From contig JARKND010000001.1 of NCBI GenBank assembly GCA_029309925.1, positions 1,178,001 to 1,242,000 on the forward strand: a stretch of 64,000 nt of DNA, written 5' to 3'. Position numbers and translations under genes: made by a program. Position 1 is the stretch's first letter; each line of letters begins with the position of its first letter. Below are positions 25,697-35,018 of this stretch, in pieces. Source of the DNA: Fulvivirgaceae bacterium JP3-4 (lineage in GTDB: Bacteria > Bacteroidota > Bacteroidia > Cytophagales > Cyclobacteriaceae). The notes beneath the pieces were generated by a model. That model searched no databases and had not been told where the DNA came from. It saw nothing but the letters and a program-made list of their open reading frames with translations.

Positions 25697-27442
25697 ATGA
25701 AAATTTTACTTGCTGCTTTCTCACTGTTTGCCGGAACAAATCTGCTTGCGCAGGAAGTGCAAAAAACATATTGCAACCCGATGGATATAAACTATCGGTA
25801 CAATTTCGAGCAGCTACAGGAAAAGATCTCTTATCGATCAGGTGCAGACCCGGTGATCGTCAATCACAAAGGCGAGTATTTTTTGTTCGTGACCATCTCC
25901 GGGGGATACTGGCACTCGAAAGACCTGGTGAACTGGAATTATATTGTTCCAGACAAGTGGCCGATGGAAGATATGTGCGCGCCCGCTGCAATGTCGGTCC
26001 GTGATACGCTTTACCTCTTTCAATCTACATTCGAAAGACGACCAATCTTTATCTCGACCGAACCCGAAAAAGGCAAACTTATCTTTTACAATCGCTGGCC
26101 TCCGCCACTTCCAAAAGACATTGGCCCGTGGGACCCTGCACTCTTCTATGACGAGGAGCTAGACAAGTGGTATATGTACTGGGGTTCTTCAAATGTCTAT
26201 CCGCTGTTTGGCAGTGAACTCGACAAAAGTCAGAACCTGAACTACAAAGGTCAGTACAAGGGATTGATTTACCTTAATCCGGAAGAACACGGGTGGGAGA
26301 GATTTGGCCGCGACCACACCTCAAGCATCAAGCCGTTCACTGAAGGCGCTTGGATGACGAAACACAACAACAAGTACTACCTGCAGTACGGAGCACCCGG
26401 TACAGAATACAACGTATACGCTAATGGCACATATGTTGGCGATCATCCGCTTGGCCCGTTTACCTATGCACCATACAACCCGGTTTCTTACAAGCCGGGA
26501 GGATTTGTGAATGGAGCCGGTCATGGAAACACGTTCCAGGACAACTATGGAAACTACTGGAACACCGGCACACCATGGATTGCAGTGAACTGGAACTTCG
26601 AAAGAAGGATAGCTATGTTTCCAACGGGATTCGACAGCGATGGACAAATGTTTGCCAACACGCGCTTCGGTGACTTTCCACACTATCTTCCTACAAAGAA
26701 GTGGCAGAATAAAGACGAGCTCTTTACAGGATGGATGTTGCTCTCGTACAAGAAACCGGCAACATCGTCTTCGGTGATGGACACGTTCAAAGTTGCATCA
26801 GTCACCGATGAGAATCCAAGGACATTCTGGGTAGCGAAGCAAAATAAGGAAGGAGAGTCGATAACGATCGATCTGCAGAAACTCTGTTCAATCAACGCTC
26901 TACAAATAAATTTCACCGACTACAAATCCGAAATTTTTGACGGGTTTGATCCGAAGATTTACACGCAGTTCAGAATTTTTATTTCGAAGGATGGCAACAG
27001 CTGGGAGACGGTGGCTGACTTGTCGAAGGAAAAGCGCGATCGCCCGAACGCCTATATTGAATTGCCACGGCCGGTGGAGGGTCGCTATGTAAAGTACGAG
27101 CACATTTACGTTGCTGCGAAGAACCTTGCCATAAGTGACATTCGTGTGTTTGGAAAAAGCAAGGATCCTGTTCCGGCAACTCCGGGCGGAGTAAAAGCCA
27201 CGCGCGATGCCGATCCGCGCAACGCTACGGTTACATGGCAAAAAGTCCCGGGAGCAACCGGCTACAACATTCTATGGGGAATTGACAGGAACAAACTCTA
27301 CCAAACGTATCAGATCTGGGGCGATGCACCTTCTTCAAAGGAAATCCGCGCGCTGTCCAAAGGTGTGAGCTATTACTTCGCGGTCGAAGCCTTCAACGAG
27401 AGTGGAGTGTCGAAGGCTTCAGAGGCGGTGTTCATAAAGTAA
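25697..27442 (+). CDS. Secreted GH43-type glycosidase with F5/8C-like and Fn3 domains
   Basis: 581 residues. A signal peptide (MKILLAAFSLFAGTNLLAQ) is followed by a five-bladed propeller of the GH43/GH117 type (about 45-345), with the probable catalytic Asp in SGADPVIV, the modulating Asp in IGPWDPALFY and the acid Glu in FTEGAWM. Then comes a galactose-binding-like F5/8 type C domain (about 365-490, TIDLQKLCSINALQINF to AISDIRVFGK) and a fibronectin III domain (about 495-581, PGGVKATRDADPRNATVTW). The family acts on arabinosyl, xylosyl or related linkages; the substrate cannot be read from sequence. A TAACTTTA box lies at about 25674-25681. It ends at a word-repeat array convergent with the next gene. 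Confidence 0.85.
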   Translation: MKILLAAFSLFAGTNLLAQEVQKTYCNPMDINYRYNFEQLQEKISYRSGADPVIVNHKGEYFLFVTISGGYWHSKDLVNWNYIVPDKWPMEDMCAPAAMSVRDTLYLFQSTFERRPIFISTEPEKGKLIFYNRWPPPLPKDIGPWDPALFYDEELDKWYMYWGSSNVYPLFGSELDKSQNLNYKGQYKGLIYLNPEEHGWERFGRDHTSSIKPFTEGAWMTKHNNKYYLQYGAPGTEYNVYANGTYVGDHPLGPFTYAPYNPVSYKPGGFVNGAGHGNTFQDNYGNYWNTGTPWIAVNWNFERRIAMFPTGFDSDGQMFANTRFGDFPHYLPTKKWQNKDELFTGWMLLSYKKPATSSSVMDTFKVASVTDENPRTFWVAKQNKEGESITIDLQKLCSINALQINFTDYKSEIFDGFDPKIYTQFRIFISKDGNSWETVADLSKEKRDRPNAYIELPRPVEGRYVKYEHIYVAAKNLAISDIRVFGKSKDPVPATPGGVKATRDADPRNATVTWQKVPGATGYNILWGIDRNKLYQTYQIWGDAPSSKEIRALSKGVSYYFAVEAFNESGVSKASEAVFIK

Positions 27443-27634
27443 GATCCAAAGACCAAAGATCCAAATTCCAAAAACCAAGATCCAAATCCCAAGGGAGGTA
27501 TAGCCGTCTGTGGCCTTGAATCTTGAATCTTGAACCTGGCTCTTGGAACTTGGTATTTCCGCCCCGGCATTCCCGGCTCCCCGGCTCCCCGGCCCCCTGG
27601 CTCCCCGGCCCCCTGGCTCCCCGGCCCCCGGCCA
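27443..27634. repeat. Degenerate word arrays between convergent genes
   Basis: Three blocks are seen. 27443-27485 holds repeats of GATCCAAA and CCAAGATCCAAAT. 27515-27556 holds CTTGAAT/CTTGGAACTTGG words, roughly the complement of the first block. 27571-27632 is a GC-rich run of GGCTCCCC and GGCCCCCT units. The whole gap between the convergent GH43 and alpha-toroid genes is repetitive and noncoding; translated frames through it are Pro-rich artefacts. A terminator role is plausible for both genes. Confidence 0.75.
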
Positions 27635-27635
27635 C

Positions 27636-28952
27636 CTATTTCGCCCCCTGCTTCACAAGCTTGTCAACATCATTATTTACCGAAAGGATCAGCAGACATG
27701 TTGCTGTGCAGAACACCGGGCTCGTGATACAGTGATGACCATTCCAGCTTCCGTCATTGTTCTGAATATTCAGCAAACGTCCGCTCATGTTATCGTACCA
27801 TTTTTTCCATCCGCTATCCTTGCCTATGATCATACTCTCTCCGGTCTGTAAATAGCTCATGAACTCTTCACCACCGTTGTTGCCAAAGCCACTCATCACA
27901 TCTTCGCGCTGCGCCTGCACTTTGGCAGATTCGTACACATTGTAAGCTGTTGAATATTTCAGCGCGTCATCCTTGTCGTAACCGATCTTCTCAAGGCTCT
28001 CAGCACTTACAGGAGCAGCGGCATCAATGCGTCCTTCTTCTTTCGCACGCGCGAGTTCTTCCTTCACTTTTCTTGCTTCCTTTGCACTGGCACGCGCAGA
28101 GCCTGTTACAGAATAAAGAACGATTCCCGCGCCCATATCGGTGTTCACATCTCCCGTGGCTACATCGTAATTTTTCTTTTGAAATTCGCGCGACTTGTCC
28201 AATGCCTTCTTGTCAACGTTCGCACCTTTTGTTTCGGCAGCTTCCAGTGCGTTTGTTGCAAAGGATGACTGCAGCACACCCGCCCAGCCGGCTCCGGCAA
28301 TACTTCCATTCACGTCCTGCGCTTTTTGAATTTTGGAGACACATACATCGAGCGCTTTTTCAACACGTCTTTTCAGCGACTCATCGTAGCTCGCATGATC
28401 AACAATATCAGAGAGGAACTGGGCGGTGAGCACAACATCGATGTTAGCACCCAGCTTCGTCTGGATTTGTGTGCCCGTAAGTTCAGTGATGTTGTGATGC
28501 TGAGGCGAAGATTTTTCAACCGCCTCGAGTAAATAGTTGAGTGCCTTTTTCAGCTGTGCAGAATTTTTTCCGCTTGTCAGCGTGCTCCCGCTGCGCAGCA
28601 ACGCCATCGCCACCATGGATGTTGTAGCCGGATCTGTCTGCACTGCATGTGGATCGCGAATATCCTGGCGGGAGTGACTGCCCGCACCCCAGCCACCATT
28701 TGCATTTTGTGCTTCAACAATCCACGCGAGACCTCGCGTCATAGAAGTCAGCACTTTCTCCGGTGTCTTATACACAAACGAAGAATCAGAAGATTCCTCA
28801 CCCATTACCGTACGGAATACACATCCCTTTGGCGGCACGAAACCCGTTTTCTTTTTGGAAATCTTTTCATCCGCTCTGCGGAACGTAAAGGACAACAGCA
28901 TGACCGTGCTGACTGCCAGCAAAGCCATCACAACAATTTTCCAGCGTTTCAT
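27636..28952 (-). CDS. Membrane-anchored alpha/alpha-toroid (prenyltransferase/squalene-oxidase-repeat-like) protein
   Basis: 438 residues. An N-terminal hydrophobic segment (about 5-25) acts as a signal anchor. The body has helical-pair repeats with QN-NGGW signatures: AQNANGGWGAGSHSRQ with TDPATTSMVAMALL near the N-terminus, and IQNNDGSWNGHH with VFCTATCLLIL near the C-terminus. These are hallmarks of the terpene-cyclase/prenyltransferase toroid. The class II cyclase DxDD acid motif is absent, so cyclase activity is unlikely and a structural or binding role is more probable (inference). A central Lys/Glu/Ala-rich insert (about 265-330) looks helical. It lies downstream of the DUF2807 gene with a word array between. 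Confidence 0.6.
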   Translation of the reverse strand: MKRWKIVVMALLAVSTVMLLSFTFRRADEKISKKKTGFVPPKGCVFRTVMGEESSDSSFVYKTPEKVLTSMTRGLAWIVEAQNANGGWGAGSHSRQDIRDPHAVQTDPATTSMVAMALLRSGSTLTSGKNSAQLKKALNYLLEAVEKSSPQHHNITELTGTQIQTKLGANIDVVLTAQFLSDIVDHASYDESLKRRVEKALDVCVSKIQKAQDVNGSIAGAGWAGVLQSSFATNALEAAETKGANVDKKALDKSREFQKKNYDVATGDVNTDMGAGIVLYSVTGSARASAKEARKVKEELARAKEEGRIDAAAPVSAESLEKIGYDKDDALKYSTAYNVYESAKVQAQREDVMSGFGNNGGEEFMSYLQTGESMIIGKDSGWKKWYDNMSGRLLNIQNNDGSWNGHHCITSPVFCTATCLLILSVNNDVDKLVKQGAK

Positions 28953-29084
28953 AAAAGTTTTTGTTTGTTGATATTCTAAGGATGCATCGAACCCGATGTT
29001 TCCATAACTATATCAACTAACGGCTTTTAATTGGAACAGAGGATAGCAAATGAGTGAAGAGGCGGTTTGACTGAGGGAAGGGGG

Positions 29085-29157
29085 AAATTTAAAGTTCAAA
29101 GTTTAAGGTTCAAAGTTGTGAACTTCAAACCTTGAACCTTGAACTTTGAACCTTGAT
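29085..29157. repeat. Degenerate word array (GTTCAAA / TTTGAAC), 3' end of DUF2807 gene
   Basis: About eight copies of AAAGTTCAAA- and CTTGAACCTT-like words are arranged so that the left half (AAGGTTCAAAGTT) is the complement of the right half (AACTTTGAACCTT), giving a strong potential hairpin directly after the stop of the minus-strand DUF2807 gene. A terminator role is likely. Confidence 0.75.
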
Positions 29158-29895
29158 TTAGTCGTGGAAGATGGAAGTGCGTCCAAAGACGAGTCTGCGA
29201 TTGACATTCGCCCCGCCATTCACATGAATGCTTGGCTCTCCAAAGGCGTCAACACGAACTTCTTCCGTTGAAGTAATTTTGAGATCACCTTCTCCAAAAA
29301 TGCTGGTAGAAACATAGGCGCTCTTCAGGGCGCGCGTGTCGATTCTGTTTTCTCCGTAAAGCTTGTACTTCTGCTCGACTACTTTTCCTTTGCTGATCTT
29401 CAATTCGTTGGTACCGTACAATGATGCTTTAAAGAAATCTGTCTTGAGTGACGCCAGCGTTATCTCGTTTTCGCCATAAGCCTTCAGACGAAATTCGTCC
29501 GCTTCAATAGGGTCATAGCAAGTGAGCTCCTGGTTGCCGCGGATTTCCAGACCTTCAAGATATTTGTAAGTAACATATGCAGTGATTGAAACACCATCGT
29601 ACATGTTTCTCCTCGGCCCGAAGTCGTTGCCATACGGATCCATCTTCTCCACCTTGCGTGCGTTGTCGAGGTAAAGGTGGAGGGTGTGATTCGATACTTC
29701 GATGTTGATTTTGCTTTTGCTCACATCATTATATACGAGGCGGATACTTTCCTTTTCACCTTTCTTAAGAATGAGATTCACGCGGGGTGAAGCTATGATG
29801 CGCGAAAATGACTTGAGCTCTTTTTGTATTTCCTGCGCAAATGCTCCGGTTGCCATGGCCAACAGGCTTAGCGCGATAAGGGCTGATTTCTTCAT
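29158..29895 (-). CDS. Secreted DUF2807 (head-GIN, auto-transporter-adhesin-like) protein
   Basis: 245 residues. A signal peptide (MKKSALIALSLLAMATGAFA) is followed by the typical opening EIQKELKSFSRIIASPRVNL and a right-handed beta-helix of short strands (LEGLEIRGNQELTCYDPIEA, FRLKAYGENEITLASLKTDF, ASLYGTNELKISKGKVVEQK, SIFGEGDLKITSTEEVRVDA). It has repeated G-N/G-E turns, as in the DUF2807 family. Family members are periplasmic or surface proteins of unsettled function. It lies just downstream of permease E on the same strand, separated by 57 bases, so co-transcription with E is possible. A word-repeat hairpin ends the unit. Confidence 0.85.
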   Translation of the reverse strand: MKKSALIALSLLAMATGAFAQEIQKELKSFSRIIASPRVNLILKKGEKESIRLVYNDVSKSKINIEVSNHTLHLYLDNARKVEKMDPYGNDFGPRRNMYDGVSITAYVTYKYLEGLEIRGNQELTCYDPIEADEFRLKAYGENEITLASLKTDFFKASLYGTNELKISKGKVVEQKYKLYGENRIDTRALKSAYVSTSIFGEGDLKITSTEEVRVDAFGEPSIHVNGGANVNRRLVFGRTSIFHD

Positions 29896-29952
29896 AAAAC
29901 ATCAATTTACAGTGGTAAGACTATTCAAAGACAACATAGGTTGCTTTGACCC

Positions 29953-32376
29953 CTACTCATTTCTTAAGGAATTTACGGGATTTCCGGAAGCGGCCCTAAC
30001 AGCCTGAAAACTAACGGAAAACAACGCGATCAGGAAGGTTATGGCGCCTGCGATCAGGAAAATCCACCATGGGATAGTGATATGAAAGGCGAACTGGTCC
30101 AGCCATAGACTCATGACCCACCAGGTGAATGGCCACGCGAGAACATTGGCGATAAGGACAAGTTTAAGGAAGCTCATGTTCAGCATCCGGACGATCTCGT
30201 GGACAGTCGCGCCCAGTACCTTCCGGATTCCGATGGCCTTGCGTTGTTGTTCGGCAGTGAATGTCGCCAGTCCAAACAATCCGAGACAAGCTATCAAGAT
30301 GGCCAGGAGTGTAAAGATCATAAACAGTGTGGCCACACGTTGCTCTGTCTCAATCTTATGTTTGAAATTGTCTTCAACGAGTGAATATTCGAAGGGTGCG
30401 GTGGGGGCGAGCTCCTTCCAGATTTTCTCCAAAGCTGCAAGTCCGTCTTCGAGATGGCCCGCCTTGATGCGCACAGCCATCTCCCAGTTCGGCTCATAGC
30501 CCAGCACAACAGCAAGGGGTTGTATCGGATCTTTAAGGCTCCTGAAATTAAAATCCTTCATGATCCCGATCACCTGGCGGACGCGTCCTGAGGGTTGATC
30601 GTAACCGGAAAAAACTTTTTGGCCATCAACTATTTTTATCCCTAAGGCCTCCGCTGCCCTTTCATTCAAAATAAGGTATGCTGAATCTTTCTTCGAGCCC
30701 GGGCTGAAGAACCTTCCCTGCAGCATGGTGTACCCCATCGTCTTCAGGTGATCATAGTCCATTTCATAGACGGAGAACAAATGATCCCGGTCTGAATTTT
30801 CGTTTCTGAAAATCGATTGCCAGTCAACGTTTGGTGGAAGACGGTTGCAATAGCTTGCGGACACGATGAACTCGTTTTTCAAAACAGCATCCTTGAACAC
30901 CTTTCCCTTATCGCCAAGATTCCGTGTGTGGAGCAGGTTGACGATATTTTCTTTATTAAAACCAAGGTTGGCGCGTTGAACGTATTGCAGTTGCTGGTAT
31001 ACGATCATGGTAGCGATGATCAGTGCAGTAGAAATAAAAAACTGGAACACCACGAGTATGTTTCGGATACCGTAGCTGCGAAGCTTGGCACGCAAACTTC
31101 CTTTTAAAACTTCTATCGGACTGAATTGCGTGAGGTAGAATGCGGGATAACTCCCGGCAACCAACCCGGTGACTAACACGAAGAGAATTATTCCTGCGAT
31201 GAATTCAAGACTAAAGAGCGTGGTGAACGAAATCTCTTTCCCGGTAAAATAGTTGAAAGGTTGCAGGATCGCAATGAGGACCACGACTGCAAGCAGAACT
31301 GCGATCCCAACGTAGAAATATGACTCCAGCAGGAATTGGGAGATCAGTCTCGCATTTTGCGCACCAACGGATTTCCGTACTGCAACTTCTTTTGCACGAC
31401 TCGCAGACTGCGCGGTAGTGAGGTTCATGAAGTTGATACAGGCAAGCATAATGATGAATGCCGCAATGCAGCTGAACAGATAGATGTATTCAATACTGCC
31501 ATTCACTTCAATTTCTTCCGCCAGGTCCGACTGGAGATGAATGTCGCCCATGCGCTGCACGAAGTATCTCAGTTCATTGCCCTGCTTGCGGAATTCTTCG
31601 AGTGAAAGTTTGCGAACCTCCTGCAGTTCTTTGTTGAGTTTGAAAGACAGTAGCTGATTGATTCGCTCGGCCAACTGCTCAGACGAAGCATCGGGCGCGA
31701 GCTTGAAGTATGTGAGTACCTGCGTTGAGATCCAGTCTTCGCTGGCAGCAGCATTCCACGAGTCGAGTGACAGGATCAGTGAAAAGTGAAAGTGACTGTT
31801 CAGCGGAGCATCTTCAGCGATGCCTGCAACATAAACTTGATACCCCTGCGCCATCTCGAATTTTTTACCGATAGGTGTGCGATCACCGCGGCCTTTATAA
31901 TCGAAAATTCTTTTCGCTGCCGATTCAGAGATCACAACTTTTCGTTCACCGGTCAGAACTGAATCCGGATGACCTTCGAGGAGCCGGAAGTTGAAAAACC
32001 GAAAGAAATTCCGGTCGGCAAGAAGCAGGTATTTTTCGGTGAAAGTTTTTCCGTCATGATGAATCGGGAACGTTTGCCACTTCACCAGACGCGTGGATGT
32101 TTCCACTCCCGGCAGTTCTGTGCGTAACGCATGGGCTAGCGGAAACGAAGTCAGCGTTGAGCGGATACTTTTACCCTGCAGTTTACCCTCGAAGCCTACG
32201 CGGTACGAGCGGTTGATATCAGGATGGAAACGATCGTAAAGCAATTCATCCTGAACATATAGAAGGATGAGGAGGCTACAGGCGATGCCCAGCGTGAGAC
32301 CTGAAATATTGATGACTGAGAATCCCCGCTGGCGGGACATGAACCGCAGAACAATAAGCAGGTAATTCTTGAGCAT
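29953..32376 (-). CDS. FtsX/MacB-type ABC permease, paralog E
   Basis: 807 residues with the shared plan. N-terminus MLKNYLLIVLRFMSRQRGFS, TM1 at about 21-43, and coupling motifs KEVAVRKSVGA in the first half and KAIGIRKVLGA in the second, where Ala replaces the usual Glu. C-terminus NPVNSLRNE. It stands alone between the carbohydrate island and paralog F, with 84 bases to F, and none of the conserved GG-N10-GG promoter element is seen before it. No ATPase is near. Confidence 0.9.
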   Translation of the reverse strand: MLKNYLLIVLRFMSRQRGFSVINISGLTLGIACSLLILLYVQDELLYDRFHPDINRSYRVGFEGKLQGKSIRSTLTSFPLAHALRTELPGVETSTRLVKWQTFPIHHDGKTFTEKYLLLADRNFFRFFNFRLLEGHPDSVLTGERKVVISESAAKRIFDYKGRGDRTPIGKKFEMAQGYQVYVAGIAEDAPLNSHFHFSLILSLDSWNAAASEDWISTQVLTYFKLAPDASSEQLAERINQLLSFKLNKELQEVRKLSLEEFRKQGNELRYFVQRMGDIHLQSDLAEEIEVNGSIEYIYLFSCIAAFIIMLACINFMNLTTAQSASRAKEVAVRKSVGAQNARLISQFLLESYFYVGIAVLLAVVVLIAILQPFNYFTGKEISFTTLFSLEFIAGIILFVLVTGLVAGSYPAFYLTQFSPIEVLKGSLRAKLRSYGIRNILVVFQFFISTALIIATMIVYQQLQYVQRANLGFNKENIVNLLHTRNLGDKGKVFKDAVLKNEFIVSASYCNRLPPNVDWQSIFRNENSDRDHLFSVYEMDYDHLKTMGYTMLQGRFFSPGSKKDSAYLILNERAAEALGIKIVDGQKVFSGYDQPSGRVRQVIGIMKDFNFRSLKDPIQPLAVVLGYEPNWEMAVRIKAGHLEDGLAALEKIWKELAPTAPFEYSLVEDNFKHKIETEQRVATLFMIFTLLAILIACLGLFGLATFTAEQQRKAIGIRKVLGATVHEIVRMLNMSFLKLVLIANVLAWPFTWWVMSLWLDQFAFHITIPWWIFLIAGAITFLIALFSVSFQAVRAASGNPVNSLRNE

Positions 32377-32460
32377 GGGGATTTAACCGCCCAATATAAT
32401 ATTAATGGACGAAGAGAGGAAGGGATGCCAGTTTTTTTACTGACAGCCCTTCATATATGA

Positions 32461-34848
32461 TCACTCATTTCGCAGTGAATCCACCGGGTTGGTGAACGCT
32501 GCCTTCAATGCCTGAAAACTGATCGTGAGCATAGCGATCAGGATGGATGTGAGTCCTGCCGCAATGAAGATTCCCGCTCCAAGTTTTATGCTGTATTGGA
32601 AATCTTCGAGCCACTTCGTCATCACGTACCATGCGATACCGCTCGCAAGCACGAACGAGATGACGATCAGTTGAACAAATTCGATGGATAGTTTATAAAG
32701 AATGTTTCCATTACTTGCACCAAGTACTTTTCGGATTCCGATTTCTTTTTTCCGTTGTTCGGCCGTAAACGCTGACAGGGCAAACAATCCAAGCCCTGCA
32801 ATGACAATCGCTAGCACTGTGAAGTGTGTGGACATCGTTGCAAAGGCCTGCTCATTGCGATACAGGTTTGCAAACTGTTCGTCAAGGAAAGCGTACTCAA
32901 AGGTCCTGCCGGGATTCACTTTCTTCCAGGTGGCTTCAATGTGTGCCAGTGTTTCCTCCATACCTTCAGCTTTCACTTTTATCGCGACAGCAGGATTGTT
33001 TTCGCTGTATAGCATGAACATTGGCTCGAGCTTGTGGCGTATCGTTGCGAAATGAAAATCCTTTACAACGCCCACTACGGTGTAAGGTGTGAGGTCAGTT
33101 GGATTGGGACCTGACTGCAGGCTGATCCTTTTTCCGATCGCGTCATCCCACTTCAGCAGGCGCATCATCTCTTCGTTGATGAGCATCGATGAAGAATCGA
33201 CAAACTCTCTCGAGAAATTCCGGCCTGCCGAAATTTCCATACCCATTGCAGGAATGTAAGTCTCATCCGCAGACATAATGCTCGTAATGATGTTGGTTTC
33301 ACTCGTGGCTCCGTCCGGGACGATATTTGTCCGGCCCAACTGCTGGCCTATGCGTGCCGAGGCAGTTCCCACGGCAGTAATGTTTTTATTTCGGAGCAGT
33401 TCGGTCTTGAATGTCTGTGAGAGCCCTACTGCAGGGCCACTTTGCTGAATGGTGATCACCTGATCACGGTCATAGCCAAGGTCTGCCGTGTAGATGTATC
33501 GCATTTGCTGATACACGATACCGGTCCCTACCATCAAGGCAATAGAGATGGTGAACTGCAGCACGACAAGCGCTTTCCTCAGTTTGATGCCACTATCGGA
33601 ATTCTTAAACGACCCTTTTAAGACCATGATCGGCTTGAAGCCGGAGAGAACAAAGGCGGGATAGATTCCCGCGAGTAAGCCTACGATCAGGATCAGGCCG
33701 GCAATCACAAGCAGGCTTTGCGGCTGAAACAGGATCATAAAGTCAGCATAGCGCTGATAGCTGCTGTTGAGCACTGGGGTCAATACAAAAACCAGTGCAA
33801 TCGCGATCAGCGCTGCCAGCAAGGTCACGAGGATTGATTCAACGAGGTGCTGCCCGACAAGCTGATATCTGACCGCTCCGATCACTTTGCGCATACCAAC
33901 TTCCTTTGCACGACCTGTCGATTTGGCCGTCACCAGGTTCATAAAATTCACAGCTGCAAGGACCAGGATCAGGAGCGCGATAATACTAAGCACATACACG
34001 TTAAGTTCATCCGCCTTATTAGCGTTCGTTTCGAACAAGATCTCTTTGGATTTGAGGTGCACGTCTTCGAGCTTCTGGACTACCGGAGTAAAAAATGCAA
34101 AGGCATTATTTTTCTTGCTGATCGCCTGAAGTTTAGCGTTGAGATCAGATTCATTGACAGGTTTGTCAAGATGGAGGTAGGTGAAGCAAAAGATTCCCTG
34201 CCAGGTCTCAAGTGACTGCCGCAGCCCGTCTTCGTTCTGCCCCGGCACAAGCGTTCTGAGCAGATCAAACTGCAAATGAGAATTGTTTGGTTGATCAGCC
34301 AGTACCGCAGTGATGTACAGATCGGTGTTCTGATTGAGCCTGATGATCTTACCGACCGCGCGTTCTTCGCCAAATATTTTTTTGGCTAGAGATTCTGTTA
34401 TGGCAATTGATCCCGGCTGATCGAGAATGCCGGTGGTGGCGCCATCGATGACCTTGAAATCGAAAACGTCAAACACGGACGGGTCTACGCGAAACGCTCC
34501 CTGGCATTTGAGTGCTTTGTCCTCGTAGCTAAGATCATACGGCTGGCCCCCGGTGAAGCGAACACTGTTTACGACTTCCGGTAGCTCATCCGTTGCGGTC
34601 GGTCCCAGCATTGGCTGCGTGACGCCCACCAGTTTGCTGCTGACACCTTCTGCGCTGTCAATCGTGAGAACCCTGACGATATTCTTGAAATTCTTATGAT
34701 ACGTGTCATAGCTCAGATCTTCCCGCACATACAGATAGATCATCATGCTTGCCGCCAGGCCGAAGGCCAGCCCGAGGATCTTGATGATGGAGTATCCTTT
34801 TTGTTTCAGCAGGTTTCGTAGTCCGATGACGAAATAATTTTTAAACAT
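32461..34848 (-). CDS. FtsX/MacB-type ABC permease, paralog F
   Basis: 795 residues. N-terminus MFKNYFVIGLRNLLKQKGYS, TM1 at about 21-43, first FtsX domain at about 280-405 with KEVGMRKVIGA, TM5 at about 430-450, second FtsX domain at about 680-790 with KEIGIRKVLGA. C-terminus NPVDSLRNE. It is a single-gene unit, with 170 bases to paralog G upstream. That gap holds a clear TGGCAT-N5-ATTGGAA element (34879-34895) like those before B and I. Confidence 0.9.
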   Translation of the reverse strand: MFKNYFVIGLRNLLKQKGYSIIKILGLAFGLAASMMIYLYVREDLSYDTYHKNFKNIVRVLTIDSAEGVSSKLVGVTQPMLGPTATDELPEVVNSVRFTGGQPYDLSYEDKALKCQGAFRVDPSVFDVFDFKVIDGATTGILDQPGSIAITESLAKKIFGEERAVGKIIRLNQNTDLYITAVLADQPNNSHLQFDLLRTLVPGQNEDGLRQSLETWQGIFCFTYLHLDKPVNESDLNAKLQAISKKNNAFAFFTPVVQKLEDVHLKSKEILFETNANKADELNVYVLSIIALLILVLAAVNFMNLVTAKSTGRAKEVGMRKVIGAVRYQLVGQHLVESILVTLLAALIAIALVFVLTPVLNSSYQRYADFMILFQPQSLLVIAGLILIVGLLAGIYPAFVLSGFKPIMVLKGSFKNSDSGIKLRKALVVLQFTISIALMVGTGIVYQQMRYIYTADLGYDRDQVITIQQSGPAVGLSQTFKTELLRNKNITAVGTASARIGQQLGRTNIVPDGATSETNIITSIMSADETYIPAMGMEISAGRNFSREFVDSSSMLINEEMMRLLKWDDAIGKRISLQSGPNPTDLTPYTVVGVVKDFHFATIRHKLEPMFMLYSENNPAVAIKVKAEGMEETLAHIEATWKKVNPGRTFEYAFLDEQFANLYRNEQAFATMSTHFTVLAIVIAGLGLFALSAFTAEQRKKEIGIRKVLGASNGNILYKLSIEFVQLIVISFVLASGIAWYVMTKWLEDFQYSIKLGAGIFIAAGLTSILIAMLTISFQALKAAFTNPVDSLRNE

Positions 34849-34878
34849 AGGTTAGATTACTTTTTCCCAACCGCGGCA

Positions 34879-34895
34879 TTCCAATAGTGATGCCA
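34879..34895 (-). promoter_or_regulatory. Candidate -24/-12 (sigma-54-like) promoter of permease F
   Basis: Minus-strand TGGCATCACTATTGGAA has GG and GG spaced by exactly 10 bases, with the -24 half close to TGGCAC. The predicted start lies about 20 bases before the ATG at 34848. The -12 half is TTGG, not TTGC. A GGCAT/ATGCC palindrome overlaps it, so a repressor site is the alternative reading. Confidence 0.5.
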
Positions 34896-35018
34896 GTTGT
34901 GGTTATACATGCAGATGCTTCAATTCGCGATTTAGTTTTGATTACACTGCGCGAAATTGTTACAAAACGTCCGGATGCGGTCGGAAAAATTGTTAATTAT
35001 CGTTAATGAACGTTAATG

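Noticed and set aside
27523-27851. Three overlapping plus-strand frames with Pro/Gly-rich products
   Set aside because: They translate the repetitive GC-rich array and the 3' end of the alpha-toroid gene; composition is a repeat artefact.
32410-32450. A further -24/-12-like element before permease E (TGGCATCCC on the minus strand)
   Set aside because: The second half lacks GG or GC at the 10-base spacing and it lies farther from the ATG than the other three.
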